This document shows positions 8,031 to 16,165 of a stretch of 64,000 bases of DNA, piece after piece. The notes under the pieces are model-generated. The model worked only from the letters and a program-made list of their open reading frames with translations, did no database searches and had not been told where the DNA came from. The stretch is from assembly GCF_009831455.1 (NCBI RefSeq), contig NZ_WOWO01000002.1, positions 310,001 to 374,000 of the forward strand, given 5' to 3'. The translations under genes were made by a program, and so were the position numbers. Origin of the DNA: Salinirussus salinus. Lineage in GTDB: Archaea > Halobacteriota > Halobacteria > Halobacteriales > Haloarculaceae. How positions within the stretch are numbered: position 1 is the stretch's first letter; every line of letters starts with the position of its first letter.

Positions 8031-9158
8031 ATGCGAACTGTCGACGCCGCCGGGCTGGAGATCGGCGACGACCACCCCCCGCGGGTCATGGGCGTTCTCA
8101 ATGTCAGCGAGGAGTCACCCTACGACCCGTCGGTCTACGACGACCCCGCCGAAGCCGCCGCCTACGTCGACGAGGACCTCATCGGCGAGGGTGCGGACAT
8201 CGTGGACGTCGGCCTCGAGTCGGCGAACAAGAAGTTCGACGTACTCTCCGCCGAGGGGGAACTCGACCGGCTGGAGACGGCCGTCCAGACCATCGAATCC
8301 GTCTCGGGCGACGCGGTGTTCTCCATCGAGACCCGCTACCACGAGGTCGCCGAGGAGGCCCTGGACCGGGGCTTCGACATGGTCAACGACATCTGTGGCT
8401 TCGCGGACCCGGAGATGCCCCGGGTCTGCGAGGAGTACGATGTGGCCGTCGGAAAGATGGCCAGCCCGCCGGACCTGGAGCGACCCGGAGCCATCGAGGA
8501 CGTTGACGAGATCTACGATGCGCTCTTTCGAAATGGCGTGACCGAGAAGACCATCGTCGACCCGGCCTTCGGCGGCTGGAGCGAGGAGAAGACCACCGAC
8601 GACGACCGCGAGACCTTCCGCCGCCTCCGGGAGTTCCGCGCGGTCGGCCAGCCGATCCTGGTCTCGATCAACCGGAAGAACTTCCTGCGGGAGCTTGCCG
8701 GGCGCTCGACCGACGAGTCGCTACCGGTCTCGCTTGCCGCCACCGCGATGGCCGTCGAGCGCGGCGCCCACGTCGTCCGGACCCACGACGTGAAAGAGAC
8801 CGTCGACGCCGCCCTCGTCGGCGACGCCTTCGCCCGCGAACGGGTCCGGAACCCCGAAACGGGCGTCGAGGAACTGGACGTGACGGCCGTCGGCGAGGCC
8901 CGGCGGCAGTTCGAGGCCGTCGACGGCGATGCCGACCCCGGCCGGGCGGTCGCCCGGTCGTTCACCCTCGCGCTGCCCGCGGAGTCACGCGAGCGCCTGC
9001 GGACGGCTGCCGAGGGCCACGACGTCGTCGTCACCGGGACTGGCGACCGCGTGGTCCTCGCGGGGACCGTCGCGGCACTCCGGAGCCTGGCCGACAGCGT
9101 TACCGAGCCGCCGGCGCTTGTAGCCGCGCTGGACCGCGTTCGCGAGGCGTCCCGGTAA
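8031..9158 (+). CDS. folP: Dihydropteroate synthase, archaeal type with C-terminal extension
   Basis: A 375-residue TIM-barrel enzyme that joins a pterin pyrophosphate to an aminobenzoate-type acceptor in folate (or methanopterin-like) synthesis. The first loop VMGVLNVSEESPYD is a diverged form of the family GILNVTPDSFSDGG signature; GADIVDVGLES, VNDICGF, VDPAFGGW and VRTHDVKET correspond to later pterin-binding and phosphate-binding blocks. About 100 residues at the C terminus (ending DRVREASR) go beyond the bacterial enzyme. mptE follows 136 bp downstream on the same strand, so the two genes supply successive steps of one pathway. The diverged first loop leaves the exact acceptor open. Confidence 0.84.
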   Translation: MRTVDAAGLEIGDDHPPRVMGVLNVSEESPYDPSVYDDPAEAAAYVDEDLIGEGADIVDVGLESANKKFDVLSAEGELDRLETAVQTIESVSGDAVFSIETRYHEVAEEALDRGFDMVNDICGFADPEMPRVCEEYDVAVGKMASPPDLERPGAIEDVDEIYDALFRNGVTEKTIVDPAFGGWSEEKTTDDDRETFRRLREFRAVGQPILVSINRKNFLRELAGRSTDESLPVSLAATAMAVERGAHVVRTHDVKETVDAALVGDAFARERVRNPETGVEELDVTAVGEARRQFEAVDGDADPGRAVARSFTLALPAESRERLRTAAEGHDVVVTGTGDRVVLAGTVAALRSLADSVTEPPALVAALDRVREASR

Positions 9159-9294
9159 GAAAACTTATGCCGGATGCGCCGCAAGCGCCGCGTGAAGGCC
9201 GAAAGGGCACGCGGGCAGGGGTGTCTCGTGCCACTTCGGCTCAACCCGGATTATCTGGCGCACCGCCCACCAGCACCAGCTACTACAGCTACCG
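9159..9294 (+). other. folP-mptE intergenic region with possible RNA structure
   Basis: The 136 bp gap starts with an AT-rich AAAACTTAT (9161-9168) right after the folP stop. It contains a 7 bp pairing GCCGGAT (9169-9175) with ATCTGGC (9253-9259, one G-U pair) and a local GGCACG/CGTGCC pair around 9206-9232. The 91 nt span resembles the size of a long-arm tRNA, but the T-loop and D-loop consensus bases are absent, so it is not called a tRNA. GATTATCT near 9249-9256 may be the mptE promoter. Confidence 0.25.
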
Positions 9295-9990
9295 ATGAAC
9301 TTCGAGACCTGGGAGCCCGTCTACGAAGTCATCCTCGCGGACTTCGGCTTCGACCGGGCGGCCGACGAGCGCGCCCGGGACCGCCTTGCCGACATCGTGG
9401 GCGACCGCGAGCCCTACGACCTCCGCCGGCTGGGGATCGCTGGCGGGACCGTCGCGATAGCCGGCGGCGCCGCCACGCTGTCCGACGAACTCGACGCCGT
9501 CGAGGGCGCCGACGCCGTCTTCGCCGCGGGTGCCGCGTTCTCGCGGCTCCGCGAGGCCGGTCTCGCCGTCGACTGTGTGGTGACGGACCTCGATTCCGCG
9601 CCGGAACGGGCCGTCGACCTCGCACGGGCGGGGACTCCAGTGGTCGCCCACGCCCACGGCGACAACGTCCCCGCAGTCGAGGCGTACGGCCCTCGCCTCG
9701 CCCGGGAGGCGGTCGTCCCGACGACACAGGCCGCGCCCGTCGACGGAGTCCGGAACTTCGGCGGCTTCACGGACGGCGACCGCGCGGCCTTCCTCGCCGA
9801 CCACCTCGGCGCCGACGAGCTCGTCTTCCCGGGCTGGGACTTCGAGGACTCCTCCGTCGATGAGATGAAAGCCCGCAAGCTCGTCTGGGCCGAGCGGCTG
9901 CTCCACTGGCTGGAACGTCGCCGGGACGAGCGGTTCGCGGTGCTGGACGAGCGCCGGGGCGGGATCGACGTCAAGGCGCTCCCGGTGTGA
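9295..9990 (+). CDS. mptE: 6-hydroxymethyl-7,8-dihydropterin pyrophosphokinase (MptE family)
   Basis: A 231-residue protein of the archaeal MptE (DUF115) family, which activates 6-hydroxymethyl-dihydropterin with ATP. This replaces bacterial FolK. Family features seen are the N-terminal MNFETWEPVYEVILADFGF, the glycine-rich GIAGGTVAIAGG, the acidic motif CVVTDLDS, AHAHGDN and NFGGFTDGDRA near residue 155, and the late block VFPGWDFED followed by KLVWAERLL. The gene follows folP, the next enzyme of the pathway, which supports the assignment. ATG 9295 matches the family N terminus. Confidence 0.87.
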   Translation: MNFETWEPVYEVILADFGFDRAADERARDRLADIVGDREPYDLRRLGIAGGTVAIAGGAATLSDELDAVEGADAVFAAGAAFSRLREAGLAVDCVVTDLDSAPERAVDLARAGTPVVAHAHGDNVPAVEAYGPRLAREAVVPTTQAAPVDGVRNFGGFTDGDRAAFLADHLGADELVFPGWDFEDSSVDEMKARKLVWAERLLHWLERRRDERFAVLDERRGGIDVKALPV

Positions 9991-10062
9991 GGCTCTCTCG
10001 TGGCACGAGGGCCACACAGCCCCGCCCGCAGTCTCTTGGTCCCACCGGGTTTACCTTCGCCC

Positions 10063-10452
10063 ATGGGCTATCACGCACTCGACCCTGCCGACCTCCCGCC
10101 CTCGCAAGACCACCCCTGTGACCGCCGGTCGCTGACCGACGCTGCCGACCTCGCGACCCTCGCGGCGGCCGTCTACACGCTGGAGCCCGGCGAGGATCTC
10201 GCCCAGGAGTACCACTACCACGACCAGCGCGAGGAGCTATTCTATGTGCTCTCGGGCACGCTACACGTCGAGACGCCCGAGGAGGGGTACGAGGTGCCCG
10301 CCGGCGAGACGTTCGTCGTCGAACCCAAGAGTCCGATCCGGCCGCACAACCCCGACCGGGCGGACGAGCCGGTCCGCGTGCTCGGCGTCGGCGCACCGAA
10401 ATTCGATATCGGCAAGCCCTACGACCCCGACACGGAGGGGGCACCCGGGTAG
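10063..10452 (+). CDS. Cupin domain protein
   Basis: A 129-residue single-domain cupin. The first cupin motif is YHYHDQREELFYVLSG, giving the two metal-binding histidines and a glutamate, and the second is the PHNPDR region about 45 residues later. Such proteins range from small dioxygenases to sugar-binding proteins; the substrate cannot be read here. The start ATG 10063 (MGYHALD) is chosen over an upstream in-frame ATG at 10000, which begins in a basic, shadow-like stretch. Its stop (10450-10452) abuts the stop of elp3 with no base between. Confidence 0.78.
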   Translation: MGYHALDPADLPPSQDHPCDRRSLTDAADLATLAAAVYTLEPGEDLAQEYHYHDQREELFYVLSGTLHVETPEEGYEVPAGETFVVEPKSPIRPHNPDRADEPVRVLGVGAPKFDIGKPYDPDTEGAPG

Positions 10453-12102
10453 TCAGAGCCGCTTCGAGACGTAGGGGCCGTCCTGGTGGTAGCCGAGCTT
10501 CTCGCGGTAGTACTCCCGGACGCCGACCCCGCTGAGCACGGCCAGCTTGTCGTAGCCGGCGTCCGCGGCCAGCCGCTCGGCCTCCCGGAGGAGCCGCCGG
10601 CCATACCCCTGGTGTTGCTGGCTGTCGTCGCCGCCAGTCTCGCCCACCCCGACCTCGCTCCCGTAGACGTGGAGTTCGCGGACGACCGCTGCGTCCTTGA
10701 GCTCCCGCCTGACGGGGTCGTTCGGGAACCGGAGCCGGCAAAAGCCCACCAGGATGTCGCAGTCCCGGTCCTCGAAGCTGATGAAGTGTTCCCGGCCGCC
10801 AGCGACCTCGTACTCCGTGGTGTCGAGCGTCACCTCCCCGGGCTCCTCCTCGTGGTGCCCGACCTCCCGACACCGGATGCAGTCACACGTCCAGCCGTGC
10901 TCGTCCATCCGCTGCCGGGCGAGCTGCCGGAGGTTCGACTTCCAGACCCCGCCCTCGATGAAGTCCGCGGGGATGTCCCGCTGGACGCGCTGGAGCCGGG
11001 TGTACTCGGGGATCATCGACTTGACCTCGGCGACGAGTTCGGCGGCCTCCTCGTTGTCCAGCGGCTCGAACTCCCCGCGGTGCCACCAGTCGTAGGTGGC
11101 GGTGCCTTCGACGACGAGGGTGGGGTAGATCTTCAGGTAGTCCGGGCGCCACTCCGGGCGCTCGAAGATCCGCCGGAAGTCCTCCAGGCACATCTCTTTG
11201 GACATGCCGGGCTGGCCGGGCATCATGTGGAAGCCGACCTTGAAGCCGGCGTCGCGCAGCCGGCGGTTGGCGTCGATCGAGGCCTGGACGCCGTGCCCGC
11301 GGTGCATCTCCCGGTTGACCCGCTCGTAGGTGGTCTGGACGCCCACCTCGACCTTGGTCCCTCCGAGGTCGAGCATCCGGTCGACCTGCTCGGGGCCACA
11401 CCAGTCGGGCTTGGTCTCGAAGGTGGTGGCGACGTTGCGCACGTCGGCGGTCTCGTTTTCCGTGATGACGTCCTCCAGGTACCGGAACTCGTACTCCTCG
11501 GGGTCCTGGGCGAAGCTGACCCCCTCGGCGGGCTGGGGCTCGCCCGTCGGGTCGTAGTCGTTCATCGCCTCCAGCGCCCGCTTGACGAAGTGTTCCTGGT
11601 AGTCGTGGCTCCGGGCGGTCATCGTCCCGCCCATCAGGATCAGCTCGACCTTGTCGACGGGGTGGCCGATCTGGCGCAACTGTTCGAGGCGTAGCCGGAC
11701 CTGCCCGTACGGGTCGTAGTCGTTTTGCTCCCCGCGGGCGGCGGCTGGCTCGTGGCCGGTGTAGCTCTGGGCGCTCGAGAATTCCGAGTCCGGGCCGCCG
11801 GGACAGTAGAGACACTTGCCGTGGGGACACCGGTGGGGCGAGGTCATGATCGCGACCGGCGAGACCCCCGAGGCCGTCCGGACAGGCTTGCGCTGGACCA
11901 CCTCCGCGACCGCGTCGCGGTGTTGCTCGGGCGCGTGGTCGATCAGATCGGAGTTCTGTGGGACTTTCGACGCAGAGTACTCCCCGCAGACTTCCTTCTT
12001 GGCGGTCTCGAGGCCGTCGCTGTCGACCTCGCCGGCGAGGATCCGGTCGACCAGCTCCTCGCAGACCCGCTCGAAGGTGTCGACGGCCGCGTCGCTGCTC
12101 AT
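10453..12102 (-). CDS. elp3: tRNA uridine(34) carboxymethyl synthase Elp3 (radical SAM / GNAT)
   Basis: A 549-residue enzyme that modifies wobble uridine 34 of tRNA. The radical-SAM cluster is Cys92, Cys97 and Cys100 in RCPHGKCLYCPGG, followed by the SAM-binding GGTMTAR region and VEVGVQT. Near the middle is a CDCIRC zinc-like motif, and the C-terminal third is a GNAT acetyl-CoA fold with QHQGYGRRLLREAERLA. The length equals that of archaeal Elp3, which acts without the other Elongator subunits. A TATA-like CCTTAGG lies about 28 bp before the ATG. Its 3' end abuts that of the convergent cupin gene. Confidence 0.93.
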   Translation of the reverse strand: MSSDAAVDTFERVCEELVDRILAGEVDSDGLETAKKEVCGEYSASKVPQNSDLIDHAPEQHRDAVAEVVQRKPVRTASGVSPVAIMTSPHRCPHGKCLYCPGGPDSEFSSAQSYTGHEPAAARGEQNDYDPYGQVRLRLEQLRQIGHPVDKVELILMGGTMTARSHDYQEHFVKRALEAMNDYDPTGEPQPAEGVSFAQDPEEYEFRYLEDVITENETADVRNVATTFETKPDWCGPEQVDRMLDLGGTKVEVGVQTTYERVNREMHRGHGVQASIDANRRLRDAGFKVGFHMMPGQPGMSKEMCLEDFRRIFERPEWRPDYLKIYPTLVVEGTATYDWWHRGEFEPLDNEEAAELVAEVKSMIPEYTRLQRVQRDIPADFIEGGVWKSNLRQLARQRMDEHGWTCDCIRCREVGHHEEEPGEVTLDTTEYEVAGGREHFISFEDRDCDILVGFCRLRFPNDPVRRELKDAAVVRELHVYGSEVGVGETGGDDSQQHQGYGRRLLREAERLAADAGYDKLAVLSGVGVREYYREKLGYHQDGPYVSKRL

Positions 12103-12179
12103 CGGCGTTCGGTAATCGAGGTAGCTGCCTAAGGGTGTCGCTCCGAGGTCCGGGCGCGCTACTGTGCGCTACTGGCCGG

Positions 12180-14396
12180 CTACAGCGACTCCGCCAGCGC
12201 CGCCAGCAGCGCTTCCTGGGCGGCCTCGCGCTCGCCGGCGAGGAACTCGACGCGCCCCTCGCGGGCGCCGCGGGCGTCCAGGCCCGCTTCCGGGGCGTCC
12301 TCCTGTGCCCGCTCGACCAGCGTTCGCACGTCGACGTCGCCGCGGACGAAGGCCTCGTCGGTGCCGACCCCGAAGAGGGCGGCGGCCTCCTCGCGGTGGC
12401 GGCGGTAGAGTTCGTCCAGCAGGAGCCGGTCCGGCGGGAACTCGTAGCGGTGGGTGTAGGCGTCGGTGTCCAGAACGAGGACGGTCTCGCCGCCGACCTC
12501 GCGGGTGCCGATGTTCGCTTCGGCGGTCTCGACCTCCGCGCTCATCCGCTCGCGGAACTGCTCGCTGACGTGTTCGACGAGGTCGCCTTCCCCGTAGAGC
12601 AGGTCCGCGACCAGCTCGCGCTTGTCCTCGTAGGACTGGTAGTACGCCTCCAGCGCGACGGCCTCGCGCATCCGGGTGGTCTCCTCGGCGCCGGACCCTG
12701 CCTCCTCGGCGAGGTCGACGTACTCCTCGGGCGTCTCCTCCCAGAAGCTCACCGCCGGGAGGTGGCGGAGTTCCTCGCGGGCGTCGCCGTTGACGTGGGC
12801 CGCGAGCGTCGCGGCCAGCGCGGTCGCCGTCGTCTCGCCCTCATCGGGCGTGGCGAGCACGTCGACGGTCTCCGCGATGTCGGCGTCCACCTCCTGCTCG
12901 TCGACGAGGACGCGGCGGGCGCCGTAGACGCCAAGCAGGTCCAGGGCGTCCTGGGATTCGGCGGTGCCGCCCGCGGCCAGGAAGACGAACAGCGGGAACT
13001 GCTCGTCGTGGCGGGCCCGGTTCGAGAGCATGTCCGTCACGTCGCCCGTGGCGTCGTCCATGTCGTAGACCGAGCCCTCTAGGGGCCGCCGGTCGAAGTA
13101 GTGGTACTCGGCGTCGGCGCCGGTGTTGTGCTCGCGGACCAGCGGGAGCGTCGCCCGCTCCAGCGCCACGCCCGCCAGATAGCCGTCGGCGGTTGCGCTG
13201 TGCCGGACGATGACCGGCCGCCCCTCCAGCACCGCGCGCCGGACGGCGGTCGCGGCGTCGCGGACCCCCTCGAGGGCGGACTCGACGGCCGGGTCTGCCG
13301 CCAGCGGGTCGACCTCGTCCGGTCGGGCGCGCTGGAGCATCGCCTCGTCCATCCGCTGGGTGACCGTGTCCCGCTCCTCGTCTTCGAGGACGACCAGCCC
13401 CTCGGTCTCGACCTGGAGCTCGCCGCGGCGGCGCTCGACCTCGCCCTCGAGGCGGACGATGTCGCCCTCGCCGGCCTCGGGGTACGCGCGGACGCCGGCC
13501 TCCTCGAAGGCCGCACAGTCGACGGTTCCGGTCTCGTCTCGCAACTCGAACACCGTCGGGCCCGAGGTCTGTCTGGCGGTGACGACCTCGCCCTCGACCC
13601 GGACGCGCTCGCCCACGCGGTCGGCGAGCGAGTCGATGGTCACCTGCTCGAAGGTCGGCGTCCCGTCGACGGACTCGGCGTCGTCGCCGTCCTCGGCCGC
13701 CGGTGTCTCCCCGGCCTCCGCCTCGCCTGCCGCAGCCCCGGCACCTTCCGACCGGTCGTCGACGCTTCCGGCCCGGGCCGGGCGGTCCTCCGTCTGCGCG
13801 GCGACGGCGCCCGCACGCGGGGCGGACTCCTCGGCCTTCTCCGACTCACCGGACTCGGTCGCGTTTCCGGCGCCGACTCCAGTCTCAGCGGGTTCGGCGG
13901 ACTCGGTCGCTCCGTCGTCCCCGGCCTCGTCGTCGGTTCCCTCCTCCCTCTCTGCGGACGCGGGGGACGACCCGTCAGTCGCCCCCCCGTGCGCGTTTCC
14001 CGCTTCGTCCTCCTCGGCGAGGTACTCCGCGTCGGCTTCGGGGTCGTCGACGAGCGTGCCGCGGAACGACGACTCGTCCTGTCGGATCGACCAGCCCAGG
14101 TCGATGTTCCCGTTGTCGCGGACGCCTTTGACCTGAACGAAGACCGTGTCGCCGGCGTCCCAGTCGAGGCTGTCCAGCCGCTGGTCCAGCTCGCTCTTGT
14201 GGAGGAGCCCGGTCACGTGGTCGCCGATGTCGACGAACACGCCGAACTCCGCGTAGCCGTCGACCGTGCCGCGGTAGTACCGACCCGGTGTCAGCTCGTC
14301 CGGCTGCGTCCCGCGGAACTCGAAGACGACGTCCTCTTCATGCAACTCACAGATGCGGCCGTCGACAGACGTGCCGCAGATGATACACGAACCCAT
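12180..14396 (-). CDS. Zn-finger / S1 / OB / DHH-like protein with degenerate phosphoesterase motifs
   Basis: A 738-residue protein in four parts: an N-terminal CIIC...C..H zinc knuckle (residues 4-19), an S1 RNA-binding domain (about 35-105), a long low-complexity linker rich in Glu, Asp, Ala and Gly (about 115-250), an OB fold of the tRNA-anticodon type (about 255-345), and a C-terminal RecJ/DHH-like region. This matches the haloarchaeal RecJ-like family. The DHH region is unusual: the first metal motif reads HSATADGYLAG where active enzymes have HxDxDG, and the place of the DHH triad reads VLVDEQEVDAD. It may therefore bind nucleic acid without cleaving it. A TATA-like GTTTTAGG sits about 29 bp before ATG 14396. 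Confidence 0.8.
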   Translation of the reverse strand: MGSCIICGTSVDGRICELHEEDVVFEFRGTQPDELTPGRYYRGTVDGYAEFGVFVDIGDHVTGLLHKSELDQRLDSLDWDAGDTVFVQVKGVRDNGNIDLGWSIRQDESSFRGTLVDDPEADAEYLAEEDEAGNAHGGATDGSSPASAEREEGTDDEAGDDGATESAEPAETGVGAGNATESGESEKAEESAPRAGAVAAQTEDRPARAGSVDDRSEGAGAAAGEAEAGETPAAEDGDDAESVDGTPTFEQVTIDSLADRVGERVRVEGEVVTARQTSGPTVFELRDETGTVDCAAFEEAGVRAYPEAGEGDIVRLEGEVERRRGELQVETEGLVVLEDEERDTVTQRMDEAMLQRARPDEVDPLAADPAVESALEGVRDAATAVRRAVLEGRPVIVRHSATADGYLAGVALERATLPLVREHNTGADAEYHYFDRRPLEGSVYDMDDATGDVTDMLSNRARHDEQFPLFVFLAAGGTAESQDALDLLGVYGARRVLVDEQEVDADIAETVDVLATPDEGETTATALAATLAAHVNGDAREELRHLPAVSFWEETPEEYVDLAEEAGSGAEETTRMREAVALEAYYQSYEDKRELVADLLYGEGDLVEHVSEQFRERMSAEVETAEANIGTREVGGETVLVLDTDAYTHRYEFPPDRLLLDELYRRHREEAAALFGVGTDEAFVRGDVDVRTLVERAQEDAPEAGLDARGAREGRVEFLAGEREAAQEALLAALAESL

Positions 14397-14477
14397 TGGC
14401 AGTGACAAGCGCCCCCGGCCTAAAACGGTTGTCGAATCCGTTCGCTCCAGTGTGAGGGCCGGTGGCGTACCCCTCGG

Positions 14478-14555
14478 TCAGCCGAACAGGTCGTCTCCTC
14501 GCGGGCCGGCCGCGTCTCCCCGGCCGGTGCTCGTGAGCCCGGCTCCCTCGCTGGC
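14478..14555 (-). other. Open in-frame tail after the stop of the 87-residue gene
   Basis: Beyond the TGA at 14556-14558 the same frame stays open for 25 codons and then ends GDDLFG before another TGA. Acidic ends of the form DDLFG are common on haloarchaeal proteins. This could be the remnant of a longer C terminus cut by a new stop codon, or a chance reading frame. Confidence 0.25.
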
Positions 14556-14819
14556 TCAGTCGCCGCCCTCGCTCCCCTCGGCCAGTTCTTCCAGCCCGGC
14601 CCGCAACTCGGCCGCCTCCTCGGGGAACAGTGCCACCTCGACCTCGTTGCCCTCGTCATCCTCGAAGGCGAGTTTCACCCGCTTGTCGCCGAACTCGCGG
14701 CTCCCGACGTCCGTAACGTCGTACAGCTTCGCGGTCGCTGCGGCGTTCGAGGCGCCGACGTGCTTGACGGTCCCCTCCTTGAGTTCGAACATGAACGAGT
14801 CCATATCCAGCGTGAACAT
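14556..14819 (-). CDS. Conserved haloarchaeal small protein, 87 residues
   Basis: A small acidic protein beginning MFTLDMDSFMFEL. The middle (VKHVGASNAAATAKLYDV then DKRVKLAFEDDEGNEVEVALF) reads as a compact beta-rich domain ending in a helix (PEEAAELRAGLEELAEG). The function is unknown. ATG 14819 is supported by a TATA-like GCTTTTGTCC centred about 27 bp upstream on the same strand; an alternative ATG is at 14804. An open in-frame tail follows the stop codon. Confidence 0.68.
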   Translation of the reverse strand: MFTLDMDSFMFELKEGTVKHVGASNAAATAKLYDVTDVGSREFGDKRVKLAFEDDEGNEVEVALFPEEAAELRAGLEELAEGSEGGD

Positions 14820-14860
14820 GTCCGGACCGAGAGCGGGGACGGACAAAAGCCCGCCGGGAG

Positions 14861-15475
14861 TCAGGCCTGGCCCGCGAGGAGTCTCGCCTGCTCGGCGACG
14901 GCCGCGAGCGCCTCGAGTCCGCCGAACCCGTAGCCGAAGGCGAGAGCGGCTGGCACGGCGGCCACGGCGAGCGCCGTCGCCAGGGGAACGCTGTGGACCT
15001 CGCTGACGCCGACGACGAAGAGGACAGTCCCCCAGACGGTGACGGCGCCGGTCACCCAGGGGTTCGCGAGCCCGACGAGCACGCAGGGCGCGGTCGCGTA
15101 ACAGAGCACCTGCACGGTCTCGCTGACGCCGGCGCGGTCCTCGACGGTCCCGATCAGGATGACGGTCTGGAGCGCTGCGGTGAGGTGGACGCCCGCGGGC
15201 GCGACCAGCACGACGACGAAGAGCACCCACAGCACGGCCGAGGCGGCCGGCTGGCCGCCGATGACCGGGTAGGCGTTGTCCACGACCGCGAGCCGGACGG
15301 TCTCGGAGACCAGGACGACCGCCGCCACGAAGGTCAGCCCCGGGGCCTGGTCGCCCGGCGCGACCTTCCCCCGGAAGAACCGGCGGGGGGAAACGAGCAC
15401 CTCCACCCACGCGCGCAGGACCGCGACGGGGCCGCGCTCGCGCCCGAGGTCGGTGTTCTCGGCCCACTGAGTCAC
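14861..15475 (-). CDS. YIP1-family integral membrane protein
   Basis: A 204-residue membrane protein starting at a GTG (MTQWAENTDLG). After a basic amphipathic segment (VSPRRFFRG) there are about five hydrophobic helices of the YIP1 type, with the family signature PGVS/SETVQVLCYATAP seen here as VSETVQVLCYATAP and an FVVGVSEVHSVP segment before the last helices. YIP1-like proteins of prokaryotes have no settled function. The gene is 37 bp downstream of the FMN reductase gene on the same strand with no clear promoter between, so they may share a transcript. Confidence 0.78.
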   Translation of the reverse strand: MTQWAENTDLGRERGPVAVLRAWVEVLVSPRRFFRGKVAPGDQAPGLTFVAAVVLVSETVRLAVVDNAYPVIGGQPAASAVLWVLFVVVLVAPAGVHLTAALQTVILIGTVEDRAGVSETVQVLCYATAPCVLVGLANPWVTGAVTVWGTVLFVVGVSEVHSVPLATALAVAAVPAALAFGYGFGGLEALAAVAEQARLLAGQA

Positions 15476-15512
15476 ACCCCGGAGTAGGGTCCGCCGCCGT
15501 ATGACGGTTGCG

Positions 15513-16088
15513 TTAGCCGCCCGCGCCGACGTTCTGGTCGCCCTCGAAGGAACCCGGGTCGGGGCTGATGTCGGCGTACTCGACGGCACGCTCGCCCAGT
15601 ACCGCGACCCGCTCGGCCAGCGACTCGTCGACGAACTCGCCGTCCTGGAACTGGCTGCCCGCCCGCGGGACGGCTGCCTGGTGGGGCAACACCCAGGCGT
15701 TCAGTGCCCGGCAGACCGACCGCAAGTGCTCCAGCGTCGTCACCGGGAAGCTCCCGCCCGAGACGCCGAGCAGGCCGACGGTCCGGTCCTCGAACTCCTC
15801 GAACCCGCAGTAGTCGAGCGCGTTCTTCAGTGGCGCGCTGTAGGAGCCGTGGTACATCGGCGAGCCCAGCAGTACCGAGTCGGCCGCGCGGACGGCCGAC
15901 CGGAACGCCGGGGCGTCGCCGGCGTCGTCGCGGTCGGCGTCGTAAACCGGGAGGTCGTACGTCCGCAGGTCGAGTAGTTCGGTCTCTGCACCCCGGTCAC
16001 CCGCCGCGTCCAGCGCGTGACCGAGCGCAGTCCGGGTGTGGCTTGCGTCCCGCAGACTCCCGCAGACGGCGACGATTCTGGGTGGCAT
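15513..16088 (-). CDS. NADPH-dependent FMN reductase family protein
   Basis: A 191-residue flavodoxin-fold protein. The N terminus IVAVCGSLRDASHTRTAL is the FMN phosphate-binding loop of the family, SPMYHGSYSAPLKNALD forms the isoalloxazine-contact loop, and GLLGVSGGSF follows a third strand. These enzymes reduce FMN, azo dyes, chromate or quinones with NAD(P)H; the real substrate is not deducible. ATG 16088 is placed by a TATA-like GCATTTTGCC about 27 bp upstream, which excludes the in-frame start at 16115. Confidence 0.85.
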   Translation of the reverse strand: MPPRIVAVCGSLRDASHTRTALGHALDAAGDRGAETELLDLRTYDLPVYDADRDDAGDAPAFRSAVRAADSVLLGSPMYHGSYSAPLKNALDYCGFEEFEDRTVGLLGVSGGSFPVTTLEHLRSVCRALNAWVLPHQAAVPRAGSQFQDGEFVDESLAERVAVLGERAVEYADISPDPGSFEGDQNVGAGG

Positions 16089-16165
16089 GCGAACACGTGC
16101 GCAAGCGAGCGGCAAAATGCTTCGGTGGCGGGGGGCCGGTCACCGCAGACCCGGCTCGCTCGGGT

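Noticed and set aside
9169-9259. A 91 nt stretch with a 7 bp terminal pairing, resembling the size of a long-arm tRNA
   Set aside because: It lacks the GTTCRANNC T-loop, a D-loop and a convincing anticodon stem, so it is not a tRNA gene.
13101-14405. Long plus-strand frame opposite the DHH-like gene
   Set aside because: It is the antisense shadow of a GC-rich acidic gene (Asp/Glu codons read as Val/Leu/Arg), with no motif of its own.
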